Of a DNA stretch of 64,000 nt, positions 16,849 to 24,660 are shown piece after piece. Source of the stretch: Agarilytica sp045430285 (GTDB lineage: Bacteria > Pseudomonadota > Gammaproteobacteria > Pseudomonadales > Cellvibrionaceae). A program made the translations under genes and the position numbers. The stretch is from assembly GCA_045430285.1 (NCBI GenBank), contig JAILXV010000004.1, forward strand, positions 186,001-250,000, given 5' to 3'. Numbering within the stretch: position 1 is the first letter of the stretch; every line of letters starts with the position of its first letter. The notes below the pieces were generated by a model. That model worked only from the letters and a program-made list of their open reading frames with translations. It was not told the DNA's origin and did no database searches.

Positions 16849-18843
16849 ATGGATATTTCTCACATACACATCATATATTTTCTGGTCGGTATTGTACTGA
16901 TCAGTATCGCAATGAATGTGTATTGGATAGTCACCGCCAATCGGCAGGAAGCGGCGGACGAGCCCTGCCCTGAAAAAGTGGAAAGTATCGAAGGAATCGA
17001 AGCATATATAGATGCTCAAATTCTAGAAACAAAGCGATTTCTAAAAGGCAATGCGCCTAATGGTATGCCCGCTTTGGATACCAAGGTAACGGCGCTGCGC
17101 ACGGCCTACCTCAATATTGAAAAGAAAGCGTATCAGCAGGGGGTATCGAGTAAACCTTACTGGTTGCTGATCAACGATAAACTTTTGAAATTACTTAAGG
17201 TCTTTCTGCCCCAGCTATTTGGTCGTGATACGCATATATATGAGCTGGAGAAACGCGTTCAGCTGTTAAAGGAGCGTATTAATGTGATGGGGAGCAACGG
17301 TGATTTTCCATCAAAAGAAAAAGCACTGAAAACCTTGGATGGGTTTTTAACACGATACCGTGAAAGCAATAAAGATCAGGGTATCATCGATCGTTATATG
17401 AATAAGATCGAGCGCAGCGTGGGTAAATTTGAAGAGCCAGAATATCGCAGCTTTTACCGCCAAACACACGACGCGAGACGATATGCTAAGTCAAGCATGG
17501 AGACACTTGCAAAACTCAATGAAAAATTGAGTGGTCAGCTTGACAATATTGAGTCGCTGGAAGGCGAGGTTGGCCGAATAAAGGGGGAGAGCGATCGTGA
17601 CCCATTAGACCCAGAGGCAGAAAAACACTATGAAACATTAAAGAAAGAACTGGAGTCTGCGCGTAGAGACAATGCCGATCTGAGTGAGTATGTTAGTGGC
17701 TTAAAAAAACGTATTATTGAATACGAAAAAAATATTTCTGACAAAGAAAATAAATTCGTGTTGTCGATACAAGAGGGTAATGTAAAAGAAAAATCCAATG
17801 CGCTCGCAGAGGAGGTCAGAGATCTTTCAACTGAAATAGCGACGGTGACGGATAAGGAGATCGATCGTTTGCGTGGGCTTCTTAATCGCCAGAGAACCTC
17901 CATTTCGTCGTTAGATGAAACTGTTGACGAGCTACGGATAAAGTTGGAGTTAGCGGAAACCGAGTTATCCAAAAAAGATTCCGAAGTCAACATGTTAAGG
18001 CACAACCTAAAAGAATCTGAGATGTGTATCGATACGCTGGAGCAGCAGGTGAATGAGCTTGTTGAGCGACCGGATGAAGATGACACGTTATTTTCGGAAG
18101 ATTCTTTTAATCAGCTGAGCCATGAGCTGAATAAAATTAAAAATGAGTTGTCGGAAGTGATTAGTCAAAAGGAAATGAATGATGACTTGATAGCGTATTT
18201 TAATGAGGCGGTGCAAGCGGATTCCATGGAAGATTTAGCGTCACTATTGTATCAACAGTTAATGGATTATGCGTGTGAGCCGTCGATGGAATTTCATTAC
18301 GGTGGAAAATCGATTGTTGTATCAAAATCAGGAAAAATTGGAAGAAAGGACAAGTTGCTCATTCAAAATATGCAAATCAATGAGTGCGATGTTGGGGGGG
18401 AGGGGCATTCAATAAAGTTCAGAATGCTGAACATGTACGGGGTGCTGCGCAGTGGCGATAGCCCTGACAAATTTCAGGCCTCTCAGAAGCGGATTATTGC
18501 CACGATTAAAATCACCGATAGGCTGGTTGAGAAAATCGGTGCAACACAGCTATTCAAAGGCCATAAAAAAACGATAGGCGATTGTCAGAACAGCTTAAAG
18601 AAAACGGCTTTCGAGATAGATAAAAGCTTAGAGCTGCAAACAAGTCGCACCAAAACGTTGGTGACCGCAAGTGTTGGTCAGCTGCAGGATATTGCGCGTT
18701 CTGCCGGCTTGGAGCATCAAAAAGTAGAGGCTTTTCAGGATATTGAGCAAGAAGCAATCAAAGAGCTCGAATCAGATGAATCCATACGATTGAATACTCG
18801 GAAAAAGTTTTTGTCGCTCATTCATGAGCTGGACAATATTTAG
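16849..18843 (+). CDS. Membrane-anchored coiled-coil protein, unknown function
   Basis: 664 residues. One N-terminal membrane helix (about 8-29, IIYFLVGIVLISIAMNVYWI) is followed by a cytoplasmic region. Residues about 40-220 are helical and charged. Residues about 225-470 are long coiled coil (heptads rich in Leu, Glu, Lys; for example LRGLLNRQRTSISSLDETVD). A C-terminal globular part (about 485-600, FHYGGKSIVVSKSGKIGRKD, FRMLNMYGVLRSGD) resembles a small sensor or PilZ/GAF-like beta fold by pattern only. The final 60 residues are helical. It lies 35 bp after the ligand-sensor gene, so the two are probably co-transcribed. It could be the membrane partner or scaffold of that sensor. No family was recognised with confidence. 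Confidence 0.6.
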   Translation: MDISHIHIIYFLVGIVLISIAMNVYWIVTANRQEAADEPCPEKVESIEGIEAYIDAQILETKRFLKGNAPNGMPALDTKVTALRTAYLNIEKKAYQQGVSSKPYWLLINDKLLKLLKVFLPQLFGRDTHIYELEKRVQLLKERINVMGSNGDFPSKEKALKTLDGFLTRYRESNKDQGIIDRYMNKIERSVGKFEEPEYRSFYRQTHDARRYAKSSMETLAKLNEKLSGQLDNIESLEGEVGRIKGESDRDPLDPEAEKHYETLKKELESARRDNADLSEYVSGLKKRIIEYEKNISDKENKFVLSIQEGNVKEKSNALAEEVRDLSTEIATVTDKEIDRLRGLLNRQRTSISSLDETVDELRIKLELAETELSKKDSEVNMLRHNLKESEMCIDTLEQQVNELVERPDEDDTLFSEDSFNQLSHELNKIKNELSEVISQKEMNDDLIAYFNEAVQADSMEDLASLLYQQLMDYACEPSMEFHYGGKSIVVSKSGKIGRKDKLLIQNMQINECDVGGEGHSIKFRMLNMYGVLRSGDSPDKFQASQKRIIATIKITDRLVEKIGATQLFKGHKKTIGDCQNSLKKTAFEIDKSLELQTSRTKTLVTASVGQLQDIARSAGLEHQKVEAFQDIEQEAIKELESDESIRLNTRKKFLSLIHELDNI

Positions 18844-19069
18844 ACGAGTTGTGATGCGGTTGTAGTTTATTTGATGGTTTTGTCGCTAGCGTAATTTAGT
18901 CTGTCACCTAAGTTCGTGTATGTGTCTTTTTTACTCTGCATGCATTTAATTTTTCCAATTTCTTTTCTCATTCCATTTTAAAGTTTCTTTTTTTTTACGC
19001 TTTTGATTCCTTAAACGATAAATATAAAAGGAATGGTCATACAACTGTAATAATCTGAAAATAGATTAG

Positions 19070-19090
19070 GGACCCCAAATGAGGAGGTCC
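19070..19090 (+). promoter_or_regulatory. Hairpin that covers the ribosome site of the PstS-OmpA gene
   Basis: GGACC (19070-19074) can pair with GGTCC (19086-19090), which includes the end of the ribosome site GAGGAGG (19081-19087) just 5 bases before the ATG. Folding would mask the site, so translation may be controlled by RNA structure. Confidence 0.35.
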
Positions 19091-19092
19091 TT

Positions 19093-20577
19093 ATGGTTAG
19101 CCGATTTTTGGCCTGTTGTTCCATTTGTTTATTATCCGTTGGCAGTTTTGTATGGGCTAGTTCAGAGTCTAGTCAACAGCGTGTCTCAATAGCCGTGTCA
19201 GACAACGTCGGCGCGACAAGCATGATAGGCGCGAGGGAATCAGGCCTTTTATTTACCATTCATGGATCGAATACCATCGGCGCTAAATTGGCGCCGACAT
19301 GGGCAAAAGCATATCTCGAGGCGAAAGGCCTGGCTAATGTAGCGCTGCTACCTGGCGAAAAAGATAACGAATATTTTGTCGAAGGCGAAAACGCGGGTGA
19401 GCCGGTTTATATCGCGATTTATGCTCATGGGTCGAGCACAGGTTTTAAGGGCTTAAAAGAAAATAGTGCCGATATAGCCATGTCGTCTCGCCCAATTAAA
19501 GCCGTCGAAAACCGATCGATCGATAGCCGCAATGATTTAACGCGTTTTGAATCTGAGCATGTGGTTGCGATCGATGGGCTTGCAGTGATTGTACATCCAT
19601 CAAACCCTCTAAATGCGCTCAATAAATCCGAGGTGGCCAGAATATTCTCGGGCGAATTTATTAATTGGCGTGAATTAGGAGGCCCAGATTTACCGATTCG
19701 TTTGTACGCACGTGACAATAAATCCGGTACTTGGGATACTTTTAAAAATATTGTATTGGCAAAAAAATATAAGCTTTCTGCTTTTTCTCGTCGTTTTGAG
19801 TCGAATGATAGATTGTCTGAGCATGTATCCCAAGATGTACAGGCGATTGGCTTTGTAGGTCTCGCATCGGTTCTGTCCTCAAAAGCGCTCGCTATTTCGG
19901 ATGATGAGACACAAGCAATTTTTCCTGAACCGATTTATGTTGCCACTGAAGATTATCCTTTAGCACGACGATTGTTTATGTATTCTGTTCCAGACAAGGG
20001 CAATTATTACAGCCGCGAGTTTTTGCAGTTTGTACAAACCGAAGTGGGCCAGAAGATAGTGGAAGACGTAGGCTTTGTTTCGCAAAAGCCAGTGGCTTTG
20101 GCGGTAAACCCGCTCGATGGCCCTTCGGAATATAACCGCGTCGTAAAAAATGGCGAACGACTATCCGTGAACTTTCGGTTTAATATTGGCAGTGCCACCT
20201 TGGATAATAAAGCGAAACATGATGTAAGTCGTTTGGTGAGTTTTATGAGCCTGCCGGAAAATAGGGATAAATTGGTTCAATTGATTGGCTTCGGTGATGC
20301 AAAGAGCACTGAGCAGCGTGCGGTATTGCTGTCTAAGTTACGCGCACTATCGGTGAAGTCAGCCTTACACCGTTTGGGTGTTTATGCTGAGCCTGTTACA
20401 GGGTTTGGGGCGGATTTGCCGGTGGCATCATTGTCTGGCGGTTTAAAACACAAAAATCAGCGTGTAGAGGTCTGGGTGTTTGATCCTCAACATAAAGCGT
20501 CTTTGTCGGAAGCGAAGTCTTTGGTGAACAAAAAATATAAAGAGGAGTTGACCTCACGGCTTGTCTTATTTAATTGA
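19093..20577 (+). CDS. PstS-like phosphate-binding domain fused to OmpA peptidoglycan-binding domain
   Basis: 494 residues. The signal peptide ends near SFVWA (about 23). Residues about 45-335 are a PstS-type substrate-binding fold (FTIHGSNTIG at the first strand, SSRPIKAVE, VAIDGLAVIVHPSNPL, RDNKSGTWDTFKNIV, QAIGFVGLASV). Residues about 360-480 are an OmpA-like domain (SVNFRFNIGSATLDNKAK, ALSVKSALHRLGV, KHKNQRVEVWV) that should bind peptidoglycan. The protein would thus be held in the periplasm. No pst permease genes adjoin, so a sensing or scavenging role is likelier than transport. The ribosome site GAGGAGG is strong. It follows the coiled-coil gene after 249 bp in the same direction and converges with the EAD operon, 63 bp away, with no clear terminator between. 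Confidence 0.85.
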   Translation: MVSRFLACCSICLLSVGSFVWASSESSQQRVSIAVSDNVGATSMIGARESGLLFTIHGSNTIGAKLAPTWAKAYLEAKGLANVALLPGEKDNEYFVEGENAGEPVYIAIYAHGSSTGFKGLKENSADIAMSSRPIKAVENRSIDSRNDLTRFESEHVVAIDGLAVIVHPSNPLNALNKSEVARIFSGEFINWRELGGPDLPIRLYARDNKSGTWDTFKNIVLAKKYKLSAFSRRFESNDRLSEHVSQDVQAIGFVGLASVLSSKALAISDDETQAIFPEPIYVATEDYPLARRLFMYSVPDKGNYYSREFLQFVQTEVGQKIVEDVGFVSQKPVALAVNPLDGPSEYNRVVKNGERLSVNFRFNIGSATLDNKAKHDVSRLVSFMSLPENRDKLVQLIGFGDAKSTEQRAVLLSKLRALSVKSALHRLGVYAEPVTGFGADLPVASLSGGLKHKNQRVEVWVFDPQHKASLSEAKSLVNKKYKEELTSRLVLFN

Positions 20578-20640
20578 GCCGCTGCCCAGCTTTCGCGCAT
20601 TCAACTTCCTACGGGGTAGCTCAACCCAGGTGCGGAGGCC

Positions 20641-21372
20641 TTAATTTCCACCCAGCAGCACGGGGGGGACGGAGGGCAAGCCAACCCAAGGCGCGATTTG
20701 ATTATAGTTCTTACAAAGCTTACCTATAATTTCTGCGCCTTTCTTTGTTTGTTTTATGGCTTTTGCGGTTAAGTCGTTGCCTGTTTCGAGCTTTTTTAAG
20801 AATCCCTGTACTTTATTGATATAGGGCATGACCGCATCTTTTGTTTTTGCTCCAACAAGCCCTTCTAGTTGGGCCTCAAGCGTTTCCACTTCTTTTAGTG
20901 CTGTTTTTGTTTGTGTATCGTCTTTTGATTTTAGCGCTTCTTTTAATTCATCAAGATTAGTTGCTAGCGCCTGTACGTTGTTTTGTATGTCAATACTGAT
21001 ATGGTTTTCGTTACGATTTTCATTGTTGATGACGATGTTGATGGCGGGTGGCACAGGGTTTTGTGGCGGCGTGTTAATGTTGTTGAAGGCCGGAGTGCGT
21101 GCGTCACTATCTTGGGTGACGTTTTGTGTTGTAGGTAAGCTGTCTATCAAATCTAACAAATCATAACCCAGGGTGATACGTGCATCTTGCGCGTCGGATA
21201 CGGAGATGCGTCGCCGTTTTTCCTGCTTCTTTAATTCGCTTAATCGTGACTGGATAACAATCACATCTTCTTTGATGTCGTCGATATGGTGTTCTTCTAC
21301 ATAGGCGAGTAATGCCTTAGCCGCATCTAGGTGATGACTTTGTTTGATGAGGTTTTCTATCTGAGTTCGCAT
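20641..21372 (-). CDS. EAD-like domain protein with Asn-rich linker and helical C-terminal module
   Basis: 243 residues, last gene of a four-gene operon. Residues 1-80 form a helical domain (AAKALLAYVEEHH, IVIQSRLSELKKQEKRR, ITLGYDLLDLIDSLP) that closely resembles effector-associated domains (EAD11-like by my recollection) used as adaptors in bacterial conflict systems. Residues 81-110 are a polar/Pro linker. Residues 111-132 alternate hydrophobic and Asn residues (INIVINNENRNENHISIDI). Residues 135-200 are helical with heptad-like Leu/Glu spacing, and the end (200-243) has IKQTKKGAEIIGKLC followed by IAPWVGLPSVPPVLLG, a recurrent ending of EAD-bearing proteins. There is no signal peptide or enzyme motif. 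The C-terminal part may be a membrane-acting or oligomerising effector. The start lies 2 bp after the stop of the membrane protein gene, so it is translationally coupled. Confidence 0.7.
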   Translation of the reverse strand: MRTQIENLIKQSHHLDAAKALLAYVEEHHIDDIKEDVIVIQSRLSELKKQEKRRRISVSDAQDARITLGYDLLDLIDSLPTTQNVTQDSDARTPAFNNINTPPQNPVPPAINIVINNENRNENHISIDIQNNVQALATNLDELKEALKSKDDTQTKTALKEVETLEAQLEGLVGAKTKDAVMPYINKVQGFLKKLETGNDLTAKAIKQTKKGAEIIGKLCKNYNQIAPWVGLPSVPPVLLGGN

Positions 21373-21374
21373 TT

Positions 21375-22736
21375 TTATTGTGGCGCCGAATAAATTTTAT
21401 AAAGGGTGCCCTTGTGTAGGGGCAAGTAAAGGAAATATCCGAGCATGAATAATATTAAGATTCCGCCAACAGACGGATCCAAATCGGTTTCTTTAAATAA
21501 ATAGGCCAATGCAATAGTGATTGCGACTGGTGTCGTAAAGCTTGTAACGAGCCACACCACGAGCGAGTTCTTTTTAATATAAAGCATCGCCTGAACAAGC
21601 AGGGACAGCAATATAAAGCTCCATAGCATGAAGTCGCCATCGGTATCTAAGATGATTTCTATGACCGCGATAATCGCTGCGATTGCCCAAAACATAAAGA
21701 GCGATTTTAGGAATGTAACACCCAGCGCCTTACGACCGAACATGTTGATTGCGCCGGTACCGGAAGATAAGAAAAAAGACGTAATGAGCATGGCAATTAT
21801 CCAGATATATACGATTTCATTGCGCTCTTTGGTATTACGGTATGACTTTATCGATTCAGATATGACCAGCATAGAAACGAAAAAACGTTGCATCTCGGCG
21901 GGTTCCAATTCAAAAATAGCTTCGGGTATAGATCCGTTCTCGATGCTGATGTCGCTTAGGTAGTCCTCTAACCATGCCTCGAAGCGCATGGCGTTTACTA
22001 AGCCACTTTTGTCGAAGTAGCGATTGCGGTATTGGTAAATGTCCTGCTTTTCAAAACGATACACGGGAAAGCTAACGCCGCTGTATTCGTCTTTCACGCG
22101 GCCTTTTTTTTGTAGTCGCTCTTTCTTTAGGCTGTAGTCATTATATTGATAAACACGATCAAGTAATTTCGTTGCGAGCTCTGGGTCCGCGCCAAAATAC
22201 TTGTATGACTTTGTGTTTTCTTTTGGAATTCGTAAGAAGTTTTTACGGGTAAGATGCTGATCCGGATCGCCAATCATCGCTTTAATACTTTGCACGCGGG
22301 GGAAGCTTTCTGTCGTTTCGGATATGCGTTTCGATAGCATGTAATGCGGTGCAAAGGCCGCACCAGCAAATAATATAGGGACGGTAAGATAAAGCAGTGC
22401 GCTCTTTATTTCAAAAAAACGTGAGCTAAATCCGAAGCTGCGTCGCACATCATACTGGGATTGAAAATAACACCACAATGCGAAGCCAATGGCACTCAAT
22501 ATGATGGGGGCTACTCGTAGGAATACCTGTAGCAGTGTCAGTGTTTTATCAATAGAAAGCGGTGAAAGCAAAGCCAACGCAATGAGGGCCGAACCGAGTA
22601 GGGTGCAGAAAAAGGCCACGTTAATGATTTTCGAGGACCATATCAGCGGTGTGCGCAAAAGAAAGTAGCGATCTATTGGGTAGTAGAATTTAGGCGTAAC
22701 AATGCGCAGCGCTTTTTTAATCGATTTTGCGATCAT
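21375..22736 (-). CDS. ABC-system polytopic membrane protein
   Basis: 453 residues with about eight predicted membrane helices: three near 36-58, 72-92 and 112-134, then a large loop of about 160 residues (135-300), then about five more to residue 445. The loop is charged and contains YRFEKQDIYQYRNRYFDKSG and FEAWLEDYLSD; its side of the membrane cannot be fixed by eye. The layout fits the permease of an ABC-2-like exporter or a membrane effector partnered with the ATPase encoded immediately before it (the two genes overlap by 4 bp, ATGA). It is the only member of the operon lacking the shared helical N-terminal domain. No conserved FtsX or lipoprotein-release motif was recognised. Confidence 0.7.
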   Translation of the reverse strand: MIAKSIKKALRIVTPKFYYPIDRYFLLRTPLIWSSKIINVAFFCTLLGSALIALALLSPLSIDKTLTLLQVFLRVAPIILSAIGFALWCYFQSQYDVRRSFGFSSRFFEIKSALLYLTVPILFAGAAFAPHYMLSKRISETTESFPRVQSIKAMIGDPDQHLTRKNFLRIPKENTKSYKYFGADPELATKLLDRVYQYNDYSLKKERLQKKGRVKDEYSGVSFPVYRFEKQDIYQYRNRYFDKSGLVNAMRFEAWLEDYLSDISIENGSIPEAIFELEPAEMQRFFVSMLVISESIKSYRNTKERNEIVYIWIIAMLITSFFLSSGTGAINMFGRKALGVTFLKSLFMFWAIAAIIAVIEIILDTDGDFMLWSFILLSLLVQAMLYIKKNSLVVWLVTSFTTPVAITIALAYLFKETDLDPSVGGILILFMLGYFLYLPLHKGTLYKIYSAPQ

Positions 22737-23974
22737 TCGTGAAATCTTACTCTGGAGGAACAGCTGACGTCCCGAAAATAAACAATATTGATGCGTGCTT
22801 GGATCAATATTTCCAACAGTTGGCTGGCGTCAATACTAAGATCTGTCCTGATAAAAAAGTTGCGGCCATGAACGCTGAGATCGGTGATGCCATGCTTCGT
22901 CAGGAGAACTCGCAAGGTGTTGATGTCTTCATCGCAGCCCAACTCAAAAGAGTTTTGTGTTCGATCGACACCTTGATCTTTGGTTCGGCCGTTATAGTCG
23001 ACACAGCCTTTACTGAGATAGAGCAGTTTGTCTGAAATCCCTTCTACCTCGTATAAGTGCTGAGATGTAATGAGCACCGAGATTGGATCCTTATATGAGC
23101 TGGCGATATGCCGAAGATCTTGTAAGAAAATTTCTAAAGTATTGATATCAAGATTGGCAAGAGGCTCGTCGAGAATAAGCAGCTTGGGCTTCCAAATTAA
23201 CGCGCGTGCCAGTTCCATACGCATTTGTGCCCCGCCCGATAGCGAGTTCCAATTACTTTCTTGGAATTCCGTTAGATTCAGCCGGTGCATGTAATAGTTC
23301 ACTTCATCTGCGTTTTCTTTACCACGCAAGCCTTTGAGTGAGGCTGTGAACATCAGATTATCTTTGACGATACCTGGCCAGCTGTGAATTCGCTGTGGGA
23401 TATAAGCTACGTGTTCTTTTACTGTGGACCAATTAATAGGCGACTTATCTGTGAATAAGGGGTATTGACTGCTACCAGAAGAGCTTGCCAGTGCCCCCGC
23501 CACGATTTTAATCAGTGTGCTTTTACCGCTACTATTTTCGCCCACGACGGCGGTTATTTCACCGAGAGACATTTCGAGGTCAAAAGGTTTTAGTAAAAAT
23601 TCGCCTTTGCCATATTGATACGATAATTGCTTGCCCCGAAATACTACTTCCGCGGGCGCATCAGAAATGATGACATCTCTAGCGCTTTCGCGCCCGTCAA
23701 CATAAGCACGCACGGCTTCAGGTTTACTGGAAAAGTTATCTCTGACCTGAGTGACGATACCCTGAATCTTTGTTTGAAATTGATCTGTGGGTGTTGGGAG
23801 GCTTTTATCGTTGGTCGCACTTTCGATATCCCAGTTGAGTTTCAGGGCACTTTTTTTAAGCTGACGGTCGTTAGAGAAATCGTTGGTAAACTGAAGCAGC
23901 TCATCTGCCGCGTAATGAAGATCGGACTTTGATGAGGATAATATTTCTGCGGCTTTCTTTTCGAGTGCTTCCAT
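22733..23974 (-). CDS. EAD-like domain fused to ABC transporter ATPase
   Basis: 413 residues. Residues about 5-82 are a helical domain (AADELLQFTNDFSNDRQ, TDQFQTKIQGIVTQVRDNF) aligning with the first protein of the operon (AANFLCDFVKDFDDTRDRQ, FEEFQDKVTALLYDMM). Residues about 108-325 are a complete ABC nucleotide-binding domain: Walker A GENSSGKST (145-153), Q-loop Gln194 in YIPQR, signature LSGGAQ (245-250), Walker B LLILDE (265-270), D-loop NLD, and switch His306 in TSQH. About 90 residues follow with an exporter-ATPase type C-terminal extension. All catalytic residues are intact, so it should hydrolyse ATP. The ATPase is central in the operon, 2 bp after the small helical protein gene and overlapping the membrane protein gene by 4 bp. 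A helical adaptor in front of an ABC domain is unusual. Confidence 0.85.
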   Translation of the reverse strand: MEALEKKAAEILSSSKSDLHYAADELLQFTNDFSNDRQLKKSALKLNWDIESATNDKSLPTPTDQFQTKIQGIVTQVRDNFSSKPEAVRAYVDGRESARDVIISDAPAEVVFRGKQLSYQYGKGEFLLKPFDLEMSLGEITAVVGENSSGKSTLIKIVAGALASSSGSSQYPLFTDKSPINWSTVKEHVAYIPQRIHSWPGIVKDNLMFTASLKGLRGKENADEVNYYMHRLNLTEFQESNWNSLSGGAQMRMELARALIWKPKLLILDEPLANLDINTLEIFLQDLRHIASSYKDPISVLITSQHLYEVEGISDKLLYLSKGCVDYNGRTKDQGVDRTQNSFELGCDEDINTLRVLLTKHGITDLSVHGRNFFIRTDLSIDASQLLEILIQARINIVYFRDVSCSSRVRFHE

Positions 23975-23976
23975 TG

Positions 23977-24288
23977 TTATGCCGCCGCCTTGGCGTGTCT
24001 GAGTTGATCCATGACATCGTTCAGCAGTTCCATCATGTCATATAGAAGTGCGGTGACTTTATCCTGAAACTCCTCAAAGTCGCGGAAGCGTTTTCGTTTT
24101 TCGTAGACAGAAATGGTGGACGCACGATTGCAAAATGAAATGCAATCCATCTGGCGGTCGCGTGTATCGTCAAAGTCTTTGACGAAATCGCATAAAAAAT
24201 TAGCAGCAGTTTGAATGTCTTGAGACTTAAAGAGATTAAATATCTCTCTTTCTCGCTCAAAGATGTCACTGCTCTGTTGGTTTGGCAT
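23977..24288 (-). CDS. Stand-alone EAD-like helical protein
   Basis: 103 residues from the ATG at 24288, preferred over a TTG 18 bases upstream because TGGA lies upstream at suitable distance. The whole protein is one helical domain: EREREIFNLFKSQ, AANFLCDFVKDFDD, ISFCNRASTISVYEKRKR, FEEFQDKVTALLYDMMELL. The alignment of AA-x2-L-x2-F-x2-D-F and the late F-Q-x-K segment with the N-terminus of the next protein, and of the final YDMMELLNDV with YDLLDLIDSL of the last protein, suggests one domain family present three times in the operon. It has no enzyme motif or signal, so an adaptor or sensor subunit is likely. It is the first gene of the operon. Confidence 0.65.
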   Translation of the reverse strand: MPNQQSSDIFEREREIFNLFKSQDIQTAANFLCDFVKDFDDTRDRQMDCISFCNRASTISVYEKRKRFRDFEEFQDKVTALLYDMMELLNDVMDQLRHAKAAA

Positions 24289-24306
24289 GCCAAGTTTCCA
24301 AAACAA

Positions 24307-24660
24307 ACTTTTTTGTGATGGTTAGTGTTGTATTTTGGGGGTGCGTCACGAACGCATAGGGCGTAAAAGCCCTAAGTTGTTGTTATATATAGCACAATTG
24401 AAATGTCGTGTTAAGCCTCGAATCCATCACCGCGCTTCGCGGCTATCTTGCGATGACCTACGGATCTTTAGCCCTTTGTCAAAACTGTGTTGCTCTATTG
24501 CCCGTTTGGCACAAAAATCAAACAAGATTTTTATTGGCGTGGCTTTTGGTGTCATCTCGAAGCTTTGTGTGTCTGTTCGGATGTTTGTTGCTGCCAGCTA
24601 TCCATTTCTGAAATGTGAATTTATCACGTGCCTTTATTTCAATTTGATGGGTTAAATTAC
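24307..24660. other. Upstream region of the EAD operon
   Basis: 354 bases without a supported gene. It holds inverted repeats TGCGT/ACGCA (24342-24356), TAGGGC/GCCCTA (24357-24374) and AAAAATC/GATTTTT (24513-24532) besides the REP-like element at 24421-24460. The operon promoter should lie here on the minus strand, perhaps with control by the hairpins. Confidence 0.45.
24421..24460. repeat. REP-like palindromic element (candidate)
   Basis: CCGCG (24430-24434) and CGCGG (24438-24442) form a tight hairpin flanked by CATCA and GCGATGA. On the minus strand the wording CATCGCAAG then GCGAAGCGCGGTGATGG resembles dispersed REP-type elements of gammaproteobacteria. Only one copy was noticed in this window. 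Confidence 0.35.

Noticed and set aside
24335..24655. 106-codon + frame upstream of the EAD operon
   Set aside because: Reads through the REP-like palindrome and has no ribosome site or domain.
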